From Pedobacter nanyangensis (GTDB lineage: Bacteria; Bacteroidota; Bacteroidia; Sphingobacteriales; Sphingobacteriaceae), in NCBI RefSeq assembly GCF_003313505.1, contig NZ_QMHO01000002.1:1-64000 (forward strand): a stretch of DNA of 64,000 bases. Reading direction: 5' to 3'. How positions within the stretch are numbered: position 1 is the first letter of the stretch; each line of letters opens with the position of its first letter. Under the pieces are notes generated by a model. That model was not told where the DNA came from, ran no database searches, and saw nothing but the letters and a program-made list of their open reading frames with translations. A program made the translations under genes and the position numbers. This document shows, one piece after another, positions 36,496 through 45,846 of the stretch.

Positions 36496-39400
36496 CTACA
36501 GTGTTAAATTAAGGCCGAAAACAAAAGATTTCGCTCTTGGATAAGCACTGAAATCAACGCCTGGTGTAACGGCATTGTTTACCGTGCTTACTTCAGGATC
36601 GTAGCCAGAATACTTTGTGAAAACATGAAGATTATAAGCCGTTAAGTAAATGCGGGCATTGCTAAGTTTTATTTTTTGTATCAGCTCTTTGGGAAACGTA
36701 TAGCCTAAACTCACGTTGTTGATGCGTAGAAAAGAACCATCTTCGATAAGGGTATCATATGGCCTGTCGGAAACAATTCCGGCGTAAGATGGTACCGTTT
36801 TGCCTTGGTTTAGGGCAGCCAGTTCAGTTGGGTCGGTTACACGTGCGCCCGCTGCATTAATGGTTGTCCATCTATTGGTAAAACGCTGTAAACTATTTTT
36901 GTATTGGTTGCTTAGGGCCGAGTTGTTAAGTACATTGGCATTGTAAATATCACCACCTACAGAAAAATTCAGGAACACGCTCAGATCTATGCCTTTATAG
37001 CTGAACGAGTTGCCGATACCGCCGGTGTATTTAGGGTTTGCATTGCCGATCACGGTACGGTCGGCATCGCTAATTATCCCATCAGGAACGCCGTTGGGCC
37101 CGCTAATGTCTTTAAATTTTTGGAAACCAGGTTGTACGGTACGGTTATCTTTTACTACACCGTTTTTTAAAGTGTAGGTATTGGTTGCAGTGTTGAAATC
37201 AAAATCGCCTACCTGATATAAACCATCGGTTAGGTAACCGTACATGGTGCCCACGGGCCTTCCAACCTGTAATATGAAATCGTTGATGGTGGTATAACTA
37301 GATAAAATTTTAAAAGTTTCGCCCTGGCTAAGCTCCAGCACTTTGGTTTTATTAAAGGCAATATTAAAGTTGGTGCTCCAATTGAAGCCATTGCCGGTTA
37401 TGTTGACCGTGTTTAATGTGAACTCCAGACCTTTGCTAGCCGTTTTTCCGATATTTTGAAACTGACTTGAGAAACCTGTACTGCCAGGTATGCGAACATC
37501 AAATAATAGGTTTTTTGAGCGGTTATCATACCATTCGGTAGTTAGGGTAATACGTTGTTTTAGAAAGCCCATATCTAAGCCCACGTTAAATGATTCGTTA
37601 GCTTCCCATTGCAAAGAAGGGTTAGGCAGATTGTTTTGGAAAGCAGATAGTACGTTGCTATTGTTGACAGGATATAACCCAGTGGCGTAAATTCCCAGAG
37701 CGGTGTAGTTTGGAATACGGTTGTTGCCAGCCTGTCCGTAACTTAAACGCAGTTTAAGATCTGAAAATACAGGGGCCTTTTTCATGAAATCTTCATTGAT
37801 CAAACGCCAAGCCAGTGCCACTGATGGGAAGTAGCCCCACTGGTTATTCATCCCAAATTTTGATGATCCATCAGCACGTAGGGTAGCGGTTAATAAATAT
37901 TTATCTCCATAAGAATAATTTAATCTTCCGAAGAATGAAAGCAGCTTGTCATCTTCGGTGTAAGAGCTTGGCACACCTACTACGGTACCTAATGAAAGAT
38001 TATCCCATCCGTTATTTACTGTAGGGAAATTAGATGCACTGGCACGGAAATTTTCATAGTAATTGTACACGTATTCTTGCCCGGCGGTTAAATCTAACTG
38101 GTGCGCTTTAGCAAAATTTTGGCTGTAGGTAAGGGTGTTGTTGTAGTTGAATCGGATATCTTTAGCATCGCTGATACTGCCAAACGGACCCCCGCTACGT
38201 ATGGCCACAATAGATTTGGCCTCATTAAACTCCTTATATTTATTGTCTTTAAGCGTATAATTGATCAGGCCACGGTAGGTTAATCTTTTATTCAGTTTAT
38301 ATTGTATGCTTGTATTGGCATTAAGTGTGTTGATGATGCGGTTTCTTAACCTGGTTTGCGCACTCACGATAGGGCTTTGGAAAGCTGGCGAGCCCGAGTC
38401 CTCAAATGGATCTGTTTGTAGGTCTAAAAGTTGGTCGTCATTTGCATTAAGGGAGTTTACGGGCCTATATTGCAATAAGGTTTGTAATACGCTAAGTCTT
38501 GCGTTACCACCTTCAGTAGGAGGTAGCCCCGTTATCTTTTGATTTGAAACATTGATCATGGCATTTACCGTAAGATTTTGGCCAACTTTTTGGTTTAAGG
38601 TCAGTTTTCCAATGTTCTTTTTTGAGGCGCTATTGATCATGATCCCTTCATCGCTATTGTTAGCAAAAAATAGGTTAAATTTAGTTTCTGCCCCGCCACC
38701 GTTTAAGCTGATCTTGTGGTATTGATTATATACGGTACTTCCAAAAACTTCCTTTTGCCAGTTTTTGCCAGGTCGGTTGCCGTAATTGGCCTGTAGTTGA
38801 TCGAAAGCGCCGTATCTGTTGGTAAAACTTGTTTCTAACGTAGCATTTCCAAGTGAGCGTTCATAATCCAGTAACAAATACTGGTAAGCATTCATCACGG
38901 GGATTTCATTGGTTATCTTTTTTGCGCCAACATATCCCTCATAGTTAATGGCTACTTTTCCGGCTTTGATTTGCTTTGTGGTAACCAGCACCACGCCATT
39001 GGCACCTCTTGCTCCATAAATTGCGGTCGAAGAAGCATCTTTCAGCACATCTATACTTTCTATATCCATAGGATCCAGAAAAGCAAGGCCATCTGTTTGT
39101 GGCACGCCGTCCACTACGTACAAAGGCTCGTTACTTTGGGTAATTGAAGTTCCGCCGCGGATTTTTATAGCCGGACTAGCGCCTGGCGAACCATCAGACA
39201 GGGTAACCTGAACACCAGCAAGGCGTCCTTGCAAGGCCTGGGCAACGTTTTGAACTGGAACCTTTGCTATTTCGGCTCCGCTTACTGAGGCAATTGCACC
39301 GGTGAGGTCTTTACGCTTTTGTGTGCCGTAGCCCACAACTACAATTTCATTAAGGCTCTTGTCGTCCATTTGCATGGTGGCCTTAATTTCAGTTTTGCCA

Positions 39401-39654
39401 TCTAAGGCAAGCTCAAGTTTACGGAAGCCCATAAATTGAAATACCAATATACTCTTTCGATCGGCATTAATCGTGAAGTAACCGTTGTTGTCGCTAATGG
39501 TAGTTTGGTTAGTGCCCTTTACGGTGATTGTTACACCTACCATAGGCAAAGATGTGTCATCTACAACTGTACCTTTGATAAGGTTTGGATTTTGGGCCTT
39601 TAACAAGACCGCACATCCTACAGTGATTAACAATAGTAGTAATAGTTTTTTCAT
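36496..39654 (-). CDS. SusC/RagA TonB-dependent transporter of the heparan locus
   Basis: A 1052-aa outer-membrane importer. A signal peptide (1-20) is followed by a carboxypeptidase-regulatory-like domain (about 25-95, IKGTVVDDTSLPMVGVTI), the plug with NEIVVVGYGTQKRKDLTGAI, and the barrel ending in NLTL. It has no STN domain, consistent with control by the hybrid regulator at 22510-26547 rather than by a sigma/anti-sigma pair. It is the first gene of the long minus-strand PUL 2 operon, which runs to the regulator or beyond. Confidence 0.95.
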   Translation of the reverse strand: MKKLLLLLLITVGCAVLLKAQNPNLIKGTVVDDTSLPMVGVTITVKGTNQTTISDNNGYFTINADRKSILVFQFMGFRKLELALDGKTEIKATMQMDDKSLNEIVVVGYGTQKRKDLTGAIASVSGAEIAKVPVQNVAQALQGRLAGVQVTLSDGSPGASPAIKIRGGTSITQSNEPLYVVDGVPQTDGLAFLDPMDIESIDVLKDASSTAIYGARGANGVVLVTTKQIKAGKVAINYEGYVGAKKITNEIPVMNAYQYLLLDYERSLGNATLETSFTNRYGAFDQLQANYGNRPGKNWQKEVFGSTVYNQYHKISLNGGGAETKFNLFFANNSDEGIMINSASKKNIGKLTLNQKVGQNLTVNAMINVSNQKITGLPPTEGGNARLSVLQTLLQYRPVNSLNANDDQLLDLQTDPFEDSGSPAFQSPIVSAQTRLRNRIINTLNANTSIQYKLNKRLTYRGLINYTLKDNKYKEFNEAKSIVAIRSGGPFGSISDAKDIRFNYNNTLTYSQNFAKAHQLDLTAGQEYVYNYYENFRASASNFPTVNNGWDNLSLGTVVGVPSSYTEDDKLLSFFGRLNYSYGDKYLLTATLRADGSSKFGMNNQWGYFPSVALAWRLINEDFMKKAPVFSDLKLRLSYGQAGNNRIPNYTALGIYATGLYPVNNSNVLSAFQNNLPNPSLQWEANESFNVGLDMGFLKQRITLTTEWYDNRSKNLLFDVRIPGSTGFSSQFQNIGKTASKGLEFTLNTVNITGNGFNWSTNFNIAFNKTKVLELSQGETFKILSSYTTINDFILQVGRPVGTMYGYLTDGLYQVGDFDFNTATNTYTLKNGVVKDNRTVQPGFQKFKDISGPNGVPDGIISDADRTVIGNANPKYTGGIGNSFSYKGIDLSVFLNFSVGGDIYNANVLNNSALSNQYKNSLQRFTNRWTTINAAGARVTDPTELAALNQGKTVPSYAGIVSDRPYDTLIEDGSFLRINNVSLGYTFPKELIQKIKLSNARIYLTAYNLHVFTKYSGYDPEVSTVNNAVTPGVDFSAYPRAKSFVFGLNLTL

Positions 39655-40097
39655 ACCTTGTTCATTAATGAAAGTTTATTATAGGTTGTTAGTTTAGATC
39701 AAATTTCGCTGTCGGGCACAGCAATGACTTTCAATTATTGCTAATAAATTGTTGATTTTTGATAATTGTGAAATTACTTTAAGCGCCAAGATCCTGTGCG
39801 GTGCTGGTTGTCCTCAAATCGTTAAACTGAAAATTATTGTTGCAAGTCAGATGTGTTATAAGGCTATTTTGCTTTATGGATGGGGAGGGATTTTCTGCCG
39901 AAAACCCGCAAGTTGGCTTGGGTAAAGCGATATGTTTATTACGTATTGGTTTTTGATTATTGAGTGCAAAAAACTTGAGTGAATTTTCAAAAATTGAAAC
40001 ATTTATAGCGAAAATCGAAATAGGCAAATTTGGGATAGGCCTACTTTTGCTGCATAAACATTGTGCTAAACACCAAAAATGCAATCCTAATATTTCT
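39655..40097. promoter_or_regulatory. Divergent control region of PUL 2
   Basis: About 440 bp separate the SusC gene (-) from the GH88 gene (+). Only accidental ORFs are present. A TACTTTTG element at 40042-40049 fits the Bacteroidota -7 consensus TAnnTTTG and lies about 50 bp before the GH88 ATG; no convincing -33 element is at the right distance. The hybrid regulator probably binds in this region, but I could not recognise an operator. Confidence 0.45.
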
Positions 40098-41303
40098 ATG
40101 ATGACTTTAAGATTTTCAATTTGTTTATTTGCTTTTCTTTTTCCGATTTCGATGCAGGCCCAACCCAAACCTGTTGCCGAAACACCTCAATGGCTGGAGA
40201 AATCAGTGAAAGTTGCCCGTCAGCAACTAATGGCGGCCACTCGTGCCTATCAGCCCGGACTAAACCCCAGATCTACCAATCAGGATGGTTCTGCACGACT
40301 TGCCGATTATAAAGATTGGATCACAGGCTTTTTTCCAGGGTCGTTATGGTATGGTTACGAACTTACCGGCGAAGATAAACTGGCCAAAGCTGCGGAGCGT
40401 TTTACCTTGGGGCTCGATTCCCTGCGTTATCTTACCCACACTCATGATTTGGGCTTTATGATCTATTGTTCCTATGGCAATGGTTATCGAATTACAAACG
40501 ACAAAAAATATTTACCTGTTCTTGAGCAAGGCGCAAAGAACTTGAACGCACGTTTTAATCCCATACCAGGCGTTATTCGTTCTTGGGACTTTGGCGAGTG
40601 GAAGTATCCAGTCATTATTGATAATATGATGAACTTGGAATATTTGTATTGGGCGGCACAACAATTTCATGAGCCCAAATATACCGCCGTAGCCAATACG
40701 CATGCGCTTACCACCATGAAAAATCACTTTAGGAATGATTACAGCTCTTATCATGTAGTGGATTATGATCCAAAAACTGGTGCTATCCTTCAAAAAGGAA
40801 CGCATCAAGGGCTAACCAATGAATCGGCTTGGTCACGTGGACAGGCATGGGGATTGTACGGTTACACCATGTGCTATGAAAATACCAAAAATCAAAAATT
40901 TTTAGATCAGGCAGAGAAAATAGCAGCCTACATTATGAACCATCCAAATACCCCGGCGGATAAAATTCCTGTTTGGGATTACGATGTGCATAACGTGAAA
41001 AGTGAACGAGCGCCACGTGATGCTTCGGCCGCCGCAGTCATTGCCTCAGCATTAATTGAGCTTAGTACCCAAGTAAAAGACGGCAAAAAGTATCTTGATT
41101 ATGCCGAAGATATGTTGAAATCGCTTTCGGGCGACCAATATCTGGCCAAACCCGGCGAAAATAATTTTTTCATATTAAAGCACAGTGTTGGCGCATTCCT
41201 TTTTAACTCTGAAATAGACACGCCGCTTGCTTATGCTGATTATTACTATTTGGAGGCACTTAAAAGATATGCCCAAGTTAAGCACTTTGATACAAAGAAA
41301 TGA
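40098..41303 (+). CDS. Unsaturated glucuronyl hydrolase, GH88
   Basis: A 401-aa enzyme from ATG 40098. The frame is open from 39960, but the extra residues are implausible and ATG 40098 gives a good signal peptide ending MQAQ. The (alpha/alpha)6 barrel shows the two GH88 aspartates: Asp117 in THTHDLGFMIY and Asp175 in VIIDNMMNLEYL. It hydrates the 4,5-unsaturated uronate at the non-reducing end of disaccharides made by the lyases, releasing the amino sugar. It is the natural partner of heparinase II and the PL15-like enzyme although it is on the opposite strand. Confidence 0.92.
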   Translation: MMTLRFSICLFAFLFPISMQAQPKPVAETPQWLEKSVKVARQQLMAATRAYQPGLNPRSTNQDGSARLADYKDWITGFFPGSLWYGYELTGEDKLAKAAERFTLGLDSLRYLTHTHDLGFMIYCSYGNGYRITNDKKYLPVLEQGAKNLNARFNPIPGVIRSWDFGEWKYPVIIDNMMNLEYLYWAAQQFHEPKYTAVANTHALTTMKNHFRNDYSSYHVVDYDPKTGAILQKGTHQGLTNESAWSRGQAWGLYGYTMCYENTKNQKFLDQAEKIAAYIMNHPNTPADKIPVWDYDVHNVKSERAPRDASAAAVIASALIELSTQVKDGKKYLDYAEDMLKSLSGDQYLAKPGENNFFILKHSVGAFLFNSEIDTPLAYADYYYLEALKRYAQVKHFDTKK

Positions 41304-41444
41304 TTAACTGGCAAAATACGGTCGATGCGCTAAGGCCAAGGTAAACTCGGGGGGGAAACCAACAGCCTTAGGCATGACCTTTTTGGAGCTAACGATCATC
41401 TTTGCAATATTTCGGCTATTTTTAACCTCATAAATATAACAAAT

Positions 41445-42461
41445 ATGTCTTTTAGATATGGATTACTGGTAATTACTGCGGTCTTAATGTCGGCCTGTAA
41501 TTTTGAAGCGAAAGATAAAAGTGCCGAGCAGAAAAAGTCTCGCCAGCCAATCCAGCGCTCGGCAGATGGAATGGTGTTGATTGAAGGGGGCGAGTTTGCT
41601 ATGGGCGCCATAGATGAGAGCTTTGTAGATGCGTTGCCCGTACATCAGGTTAAGGTAAACAGTTTTTGGATGGACGAGCACGAAGTGACCAATGAACAAT
41701 TTGAAGCTTTTGTAAAAGCTACAGGATACGTGACCGATGCCGAAAAAAAACTTGATCCAAAGGATTATCCCAATGTACCGGCGGAGAAACTGGTTTCTGG
41801 CTCAGCCGTTTTTAGCCCACCAGACCACCAGGTTCCTTTGGACAATCCCCTTAGTTGGTGGAAATACGTTGCTGGCGCCAGCTGGAAAAATCCATTTGGC
41901 GATGGACGAAGAATGGAACTAAACAAACCTGCGGTACATATCAGCTATAACGATGCCCAAGCTTATGCCGAATGGGCAGGCAAAAGGTTGCCCACAGAAG
42001 CAGAATGGGAATACGCTGCCCGAGCTGGTGTAGAAGCTCAGCCTTATTATTGGGGCGGTGATTTGAAACCCAAAGGCAAATGGGTTGCCAATATCTTTCA
42101 AGGGAGGTTTCCCGATGCAGACAGTAAAGATGATGGGTTTGTTGGTTTGGCACCAGTAAAATCTTATGCGCCAAATGCCTTTGGATTATACGATATGGAG
42201 GGCAATGTTTGGGAATGGTGCAGTGATTATTATCGGCCAGATTATTACCAGAATAGCCCCAAAGACAATCCCAAAGGTCCTACAGATAGTTATGATCCCT
42301 ATGAACCTGCATTAGAAAAGCACGTACAACGGGGGGGCTCATTTTTATGTAGCGATGAATATTGTAACCGTTACAAAGCCGGCAGCAGGGGCAAGGGCGA
42401 AACTTCAAGTGCTTCTAATAATTTAGGTTTCAGGTGTGTTAAAAATGTGGCCGCAAATTAG
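41445..42461 (+). CDS. Formylglycine-generating enzyme family protein, lipoprotein
   Basis: A 338-aa protein of the FGE-sulfatase fold with a lipoprotein-like signal (LMSAC, Cys18). The fold spans about 42-335 (DGMVLIEGGEFAMG, DEHEVTNEQF, RLPTEAEWEYAARAG, GNVWEWCSDYY). The C-terminal motif RGGSFLCSDEYCNRY holds Cys302 and Cys307. These align with the two copper/active-site cysteines of true formylglycine-generating enzyme and are followed by SSASNNLGFRC. Many family members lack these residues, so this one may really activate sulfatases. It lies beside two exported sulfatases with Cys-type motifs. The export signal is the unusual point. Confidence 0.85.
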   Translation: MSFRYGLLVITAVLMSACNFEAKDKSAEQKKSRQPIQRSADGMVLIEGGEFAMGAIDESFVDALPVHQVKVNSFWMDEHEVTNEQFEAFVKATGYVTDAEKKLDPKDYPNVPAEKLVSGSAVFSPPDHQVPLDNPLSWWKYVAGASWKNPFGDGRRMELNKPAVHISYNDAQAYAEWAGKRLPTEAEWEYAARAGVEAQPYYWGGDLKPKGKWVANIFQGRFPDADSKDDGFVGLAPVKSYAPNAFGLYDMEGNVWEWCSDYYRPDYYQNSPKDNPKGPTDSYDPYEPALEKHVQRGGSFLCSDEYCNRYKAGSRGKGETSSASNNLGFRCVKNVAAN

Positions 42462-42495
42462 GCCGATGCAAAACCCAAAAAGCAGCATTTTCTAA

Positions 42496-44463
42496 TCAAT
42501 GGATCAAGGCAAAAGATGATACTAAAGGAATAGATACTATGATTTCAGTACCATAAGTGTTTGATTTGATGTTTGTTTTGCCGTTTAGATATTTAACCCT
42601 GCGACGAATTGAGTCCAGGCCCATTGATGATTTGTGATCATTAGGTTTCTTGTCATCCAGGCCAACACCATCGTCGCTGATGGAGAGTGTTAAGTTATTT
42701 TCTTCGCTATAAATCAATATGTTGATGTTTTTGGCCTTGGCATGTTTAATGATATTGGTAATTGCCTCTTGGATAATCCGTAGCAGCGCAATTCGGGTGT
42801 CTGTGTTTACGGTAGCTAATGAATGATCGTCAATCTGAATGGTTTTATGATAACGGTTGTCGGGTAAAGCGTGGTCGGTCAATAGTTTAACTTGTTTTTC
42901 AAAAGATAATTCTGGCGACTGGTCCGAAGCGCTAAACCATTCATGGCTTTTACTTCTGACACTTTCATAGGTTTTTGCCATATTTTCCCGTAACAAAACA
43001 AATTTACTTCGTAACGCAACATCATCAACATCCATGGATAGCACCTCTAATTGGTGTGTAAAAGCTGCTATGGAAGCAGAAAGACCGTCGTGTAGGTCCT
43101 GTCCCAATCTTTGTTGCTCTTCCCGTACGGCCTGGTGTTTGGCTTCTTCCATAGCAATAATCTGCATATTGGCCATGTTATTGAGCGCCTCTACTTGTGC
43201 TTTAGCTTTTTTACTCCGATAAATCATCGTCAGATAAATCGTAAGGATTAGTATCAACGCCGAAATTGATATAATGATCAGCCAATTGGTTCTGTTTTGC
43301 TTTATGCTCTCAGCTTTTTGAAGTGCAATGGCACTATGTTCGGCTTGCGTATAGGCGTAAAGTAGGTCGCTGGTCTCGGCCATCAGGCTTCCCTGCAAAT
43401 TTCTTTCGTGTTGTAATGCCTCACTGATATTATCATAGGCACGGTGGTAATTGCCTTTTAATGCTTGCAGTTTCGCTTTGAACTCAAAAAGGTCGGCACT
43501 TTGGCTTTTCCCAAAATTAGGTGACAATTCATACCTGTTGATGTAGGCTAAAAGGCTATCGGGCTTTTTCAAATTCAGAAAATTCTCTATGCGCATACGT
43601 ACCAGGTTAATGTCAATAAAGTTTGTAGCTTGGTCCTTGTATGTTGTCTTGAGCTTTTCCATTTCATTGAGCAATGTAGCGGCCACACCATATTGTTGTT
43701 GGTAATTGGCAAGAGAGTGTTGCATGTCAATCATCAAAAGATCATTGTAAAGCATTCGGCTTCTGCCAATGGGGTATTTGCTTTGAATGGCTTTGCCAAT
43801 CTGTTTTGCCAAGTTTGCCGTTTTTAGCACCTCTGCGGTATCCTTTTTTTTAATATAGCCCATTAAGGCCGGCGATAGGATATACATCGCATTTAAAGCT
43901 ATCGAATGATCAATTTTATCTGTTTTTATAAGTTTGGGCAAACTTTCCAAATAGCTTTTTTCCTTTTCAAACACAGCAATCACTTTGTCGTAAAGGCGCT
44001 GTTCTTGATATATTTTGCACTTTTGCAGTTGTTCCAAAAGCGGGTTTTGTTTGCCTTCTCTTTTATATTCTTCCGTAATTTTCTCGGCATAATACATAGA
44101 TGCTCCCTTTTTTTTGAACATACGTGCATTATTGAAAAAAAGCATGAAGTAAGTTTTGCGGGCATAACTGTATTTGGGCATGCCCCAAGCAATCTCTTCA
44201 TAAATATTTAGGAGATCAACCAATTCTTTGGTTTCAAAACTTCGTCCCTCAGAAAGTAGTTGATGTGTTAGTGAATCGGCCTTGATCAGGTACTGGTCGG
44301 CAGGTAAGCTGCCACCTTTGTAAGCTTTGGCTAATTTATCGAATTCTTTTTGAGCACGGTCAGCGGTTTGATTGCCAAATGCGTTCATTTGAATGAAAAT
44401 GCCTATCATTAACGTTAAAAGGCAAAAAAGGTTAAGGTTGGAGAGACAAGTTTGGTGCTTCAT
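42496..44463 (-). CDS. Sensor histidine kinase, NarX/HisKA_3 type
   Basis: About 655 aa from ATG 44463; an upstream in-frame ATG at 44502 would overlap the response-regulator gene and spoil the signal peptide. The periplasmic part (about 30-385) is helical and TPR-like. One membrane helix follows (LIIISISALILILTIYLTMI), then a HisKA_3 dimerization domain with the phospho-acceptor in GQDLHDGLSASIAAF, and HATPase_c with AITNIIKHAKAKNI, SDDGVGLDD and SSMGLDSIRRRVKYLNG. The partner is the LuxR-type regulator encoded 13 bp upstream. The signal is unknown, and the gene's end converges with that of the FGE gene. Confidence 0.9.
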   Translation of the reverse strand: MKHQTCLSNLNLFCLLTLMIGIFIQMNAFGNQTADRAQKEFDKLAKAYKGGSLPADQYLIKADSLTHQLLSEGRSFETKELVDLLNIYEEIAWGMPKYSYARKTYFMLFFNNARMFKKKGASMYYAEKITEEYKREGKQNPLLEQLQKCKIYQEQRLYDKVIAVFEKEKSYLESLPKLIKTDKIDHSIALNAMYILSPALMGYIKKKDTAEVLKTANLAKQIGKAIQSKYPIGRSRMLYNDLLMIDMQHSLANYQQQYGVAATLLNEMEKLKTTYKDQATNFIDINLVRMRIENFLNLKKPDSLLAYINRYELSPNFGKSQSADLFEFKAKLQALKGNYHRAYDNISEALQHERNLQGSLMAETSDLLYAYTQAEHSAIALQKAESIKQNRTNWLIIISISALILILTIYLTMIYRSKKAKAQVEALNNMANMQIIAMEEAKHQAVREEQQRLGQDLHDGLSASIAAFTHQLEVLSMDVDDVALRSKFVLLRENMAKTYESVRSKSHEWFSASDQSPELSFEKQVKLLTDHALPDNRYHKTIQIDDHSLATVNTDTRIALLRIIQEAITNIIKHAKAKNINILIYSEENNLTLSISDDGVGLDDKKPNDHKSSMGLDSIRRRVKYLNGKTNIKSNTYGTEIIVSIPLVSSFALIH

Positions 44464-44476
44464 GAAATGGTTATAA

Positions 44477-45100
44477 TTAGATGAGTTCCTGCTTTCGTGC
44501 ATACGATAAAAGTTCTGTAATAGAATTTACACTGGCCTTGGCCATCATTTTACGGCGGTGTGCAACAATGGTATGTTTGCTGAGGTAGGTTCGTTCAGCG
44601 GTTTCGGCAATAGAAAGCCCACTGGCAAAATACTGCAAAATCTCCAATTCTCTTGCTGAAAACGGGATATTAGAGGCCGCCGAGTTGATTTGGTGTATCT
44701 TGGGGCTAATGTACTGCTGCCCGCTATCAATCGTGTTTAAACATTCCAGTATGGTATCAAATCCAGATGATTTGCTAACGAAACCATGAGGGTTGTAGCT
44801 GAGAATATTTGCGATGGCAACTGGGCTTACCACGGAGCTCATTACAATAATGACCACGTTTTTGTTTAATCGCTTGGCCTCATTAATTAGCTGTAGTCCG
44901 GTTTTGTCCTGGAGGTAATAATCTAAGAATAGATAAACAGGAGATTTACGGTTTTTGATTAAGAACTGCGTTAATTCTTTCTCCTCGCTTAGCGTGTGTA
45001 CATTATTGAAAAGTTCTAAGCGTTCAATCAATGCGGAAAAAGAGTCGGCGAATAGAAGATGATCATCAAATACGATTGCTGTAGCCTCTCTTTTGGTCAT
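44477..45100 (-). CDS. Response regulator, NarL/LuxR type
   Basis: A 207-aa regulator with a receiver domain (about 5-125; phospho-acceptor probably Asp60 in LFLDYYLQD, acidic pair FDDH near the start) and a C-terminal LuxR helix-turn-helix (about 145-205, FSARELEILQYFASGLSIAE and KHTIVAHRRKMMAK). It precedes the kinase gene by 13 bp, forming a regulator-kinase operon. The target genes are not evident. Confidence 0.92.
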   Translation of the reverse strand: MTKREATAIVFDDHLLFADSFSALIERLELFNNVHTLSEEKELTQFLIKNRKSPVYLFLDYYLQDKTGLQLINEAKRLNKNVVIIVMSSVVSPVAIANILSYNPHGFVSKSSGFDTILECLNTIDSGQQYISPKIHQINSAASNIPFSARELEILQYFASGLSIAETAERTYLSKHTIVAHRRKMMAKASVNSITELLSYARKQELI

Positions 45101-45574
45101 ATTGTTTTCTGTAAAATACTTAGTATAGCAAAAAAATGGTATTGGATATCTGAAGAATGGGTGTGTGCATGGCTATGGCCTGTTCAATCTATACGTGGTA
45201 CAGCTTTTATTTGCTTTCCTTTTTATATCCCGTGAACTGGAAATAATGAAAATGGAAATTTACCTAAATATAAGGTTGTTTTTTTGGTTTTCATTAGTCA
45301 TGTGTTGAGGTTTTACAATTAAATATATGGATATTTTTGTGCTGTTGGTATCCTTCTTTAGGTTTTTTAGAAGAAAAAAGCACCTCAAAATTGCATTTAA
45401 TATTTTCATCTTAAAATAGCAAATTTTTGCTATTTGTATAAAAAGGGCCACATGTTATTGTCTTAATCAGCTTGGCCCGTTTCGGTTTGTTGCCTAGTGT
45501 ATTAGTTTTGGGTTGCTAATCAATAAGAAAATGTATTCATAGCTGAGCAAAATTGTAGCTCATGTAAATTTAAG
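45101..45574. other. Intergenic region with AT-rich hairpin and -7 element
   Basis: No convincing gene is present. A perfect 10-bp AT-rich inverted repeat lies at 45414-45435 (aaatagcaaa / tttgctattt). A TAGTTTTG -7-like element at 45503-45510 could drive the small gene at 45575. Promoters for the divergent response-regulator gene should also lie here but were not recognised. Confidence 0.35.
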
Positions 45575-45796
45575 ATGCGGATAATCATAAAAAATGTAGA
45601 GGATGCTTTTATCGGCCCTGCTGTTCAACAGGGACTACTGAACGTACATATTTCTGGAATAGAACCTGATGATTTGTTGTTTCAGATAGATATTGTGCAG
45701 GTTATCAACTATTACGGCATCACAGAATTGCTTGACACGATAGGCGAAGAACAAATTAGGTTACATCTCTTGGCTTCTACAGAACGATCTGCATAG
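45575..45796 (+). CDS. Hypothetical 73-aa protein
   Basis: A small acidic protein starting MRIIIKNVEDAFIGPAVQQG with no signal peptide or membrane helix. No family is recognised. It is 50 bp upstream of a short histidine kinase on the same strand, and a TAnnTTTG-like element lies about 65 bp before its ATG, so the two may form one small signalling operon. I judge it probably real from its context and ordinary composition. Confidence 0.5.
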   Translation: MRIIIKNVEDAFIGPAVQQGLLNVHISGIEPDDLLFQIDIVQVINYYGITELLDTIGEEQIRLHLLASTERSA

Positions 45797-45846
45797 TAAT
45801 CAAACTTCTTGCCGCCAAGTGAGGAAAGCTTCAAATAGTAAAGTAT

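Noticed and set aside
39779..40168. 129-aa minus-strand open frame overlapping the start of the GH88 gene
   Set aside because: It overlaps the GH88 signal peptide region and the divergent promoter and shows no domain or signal.
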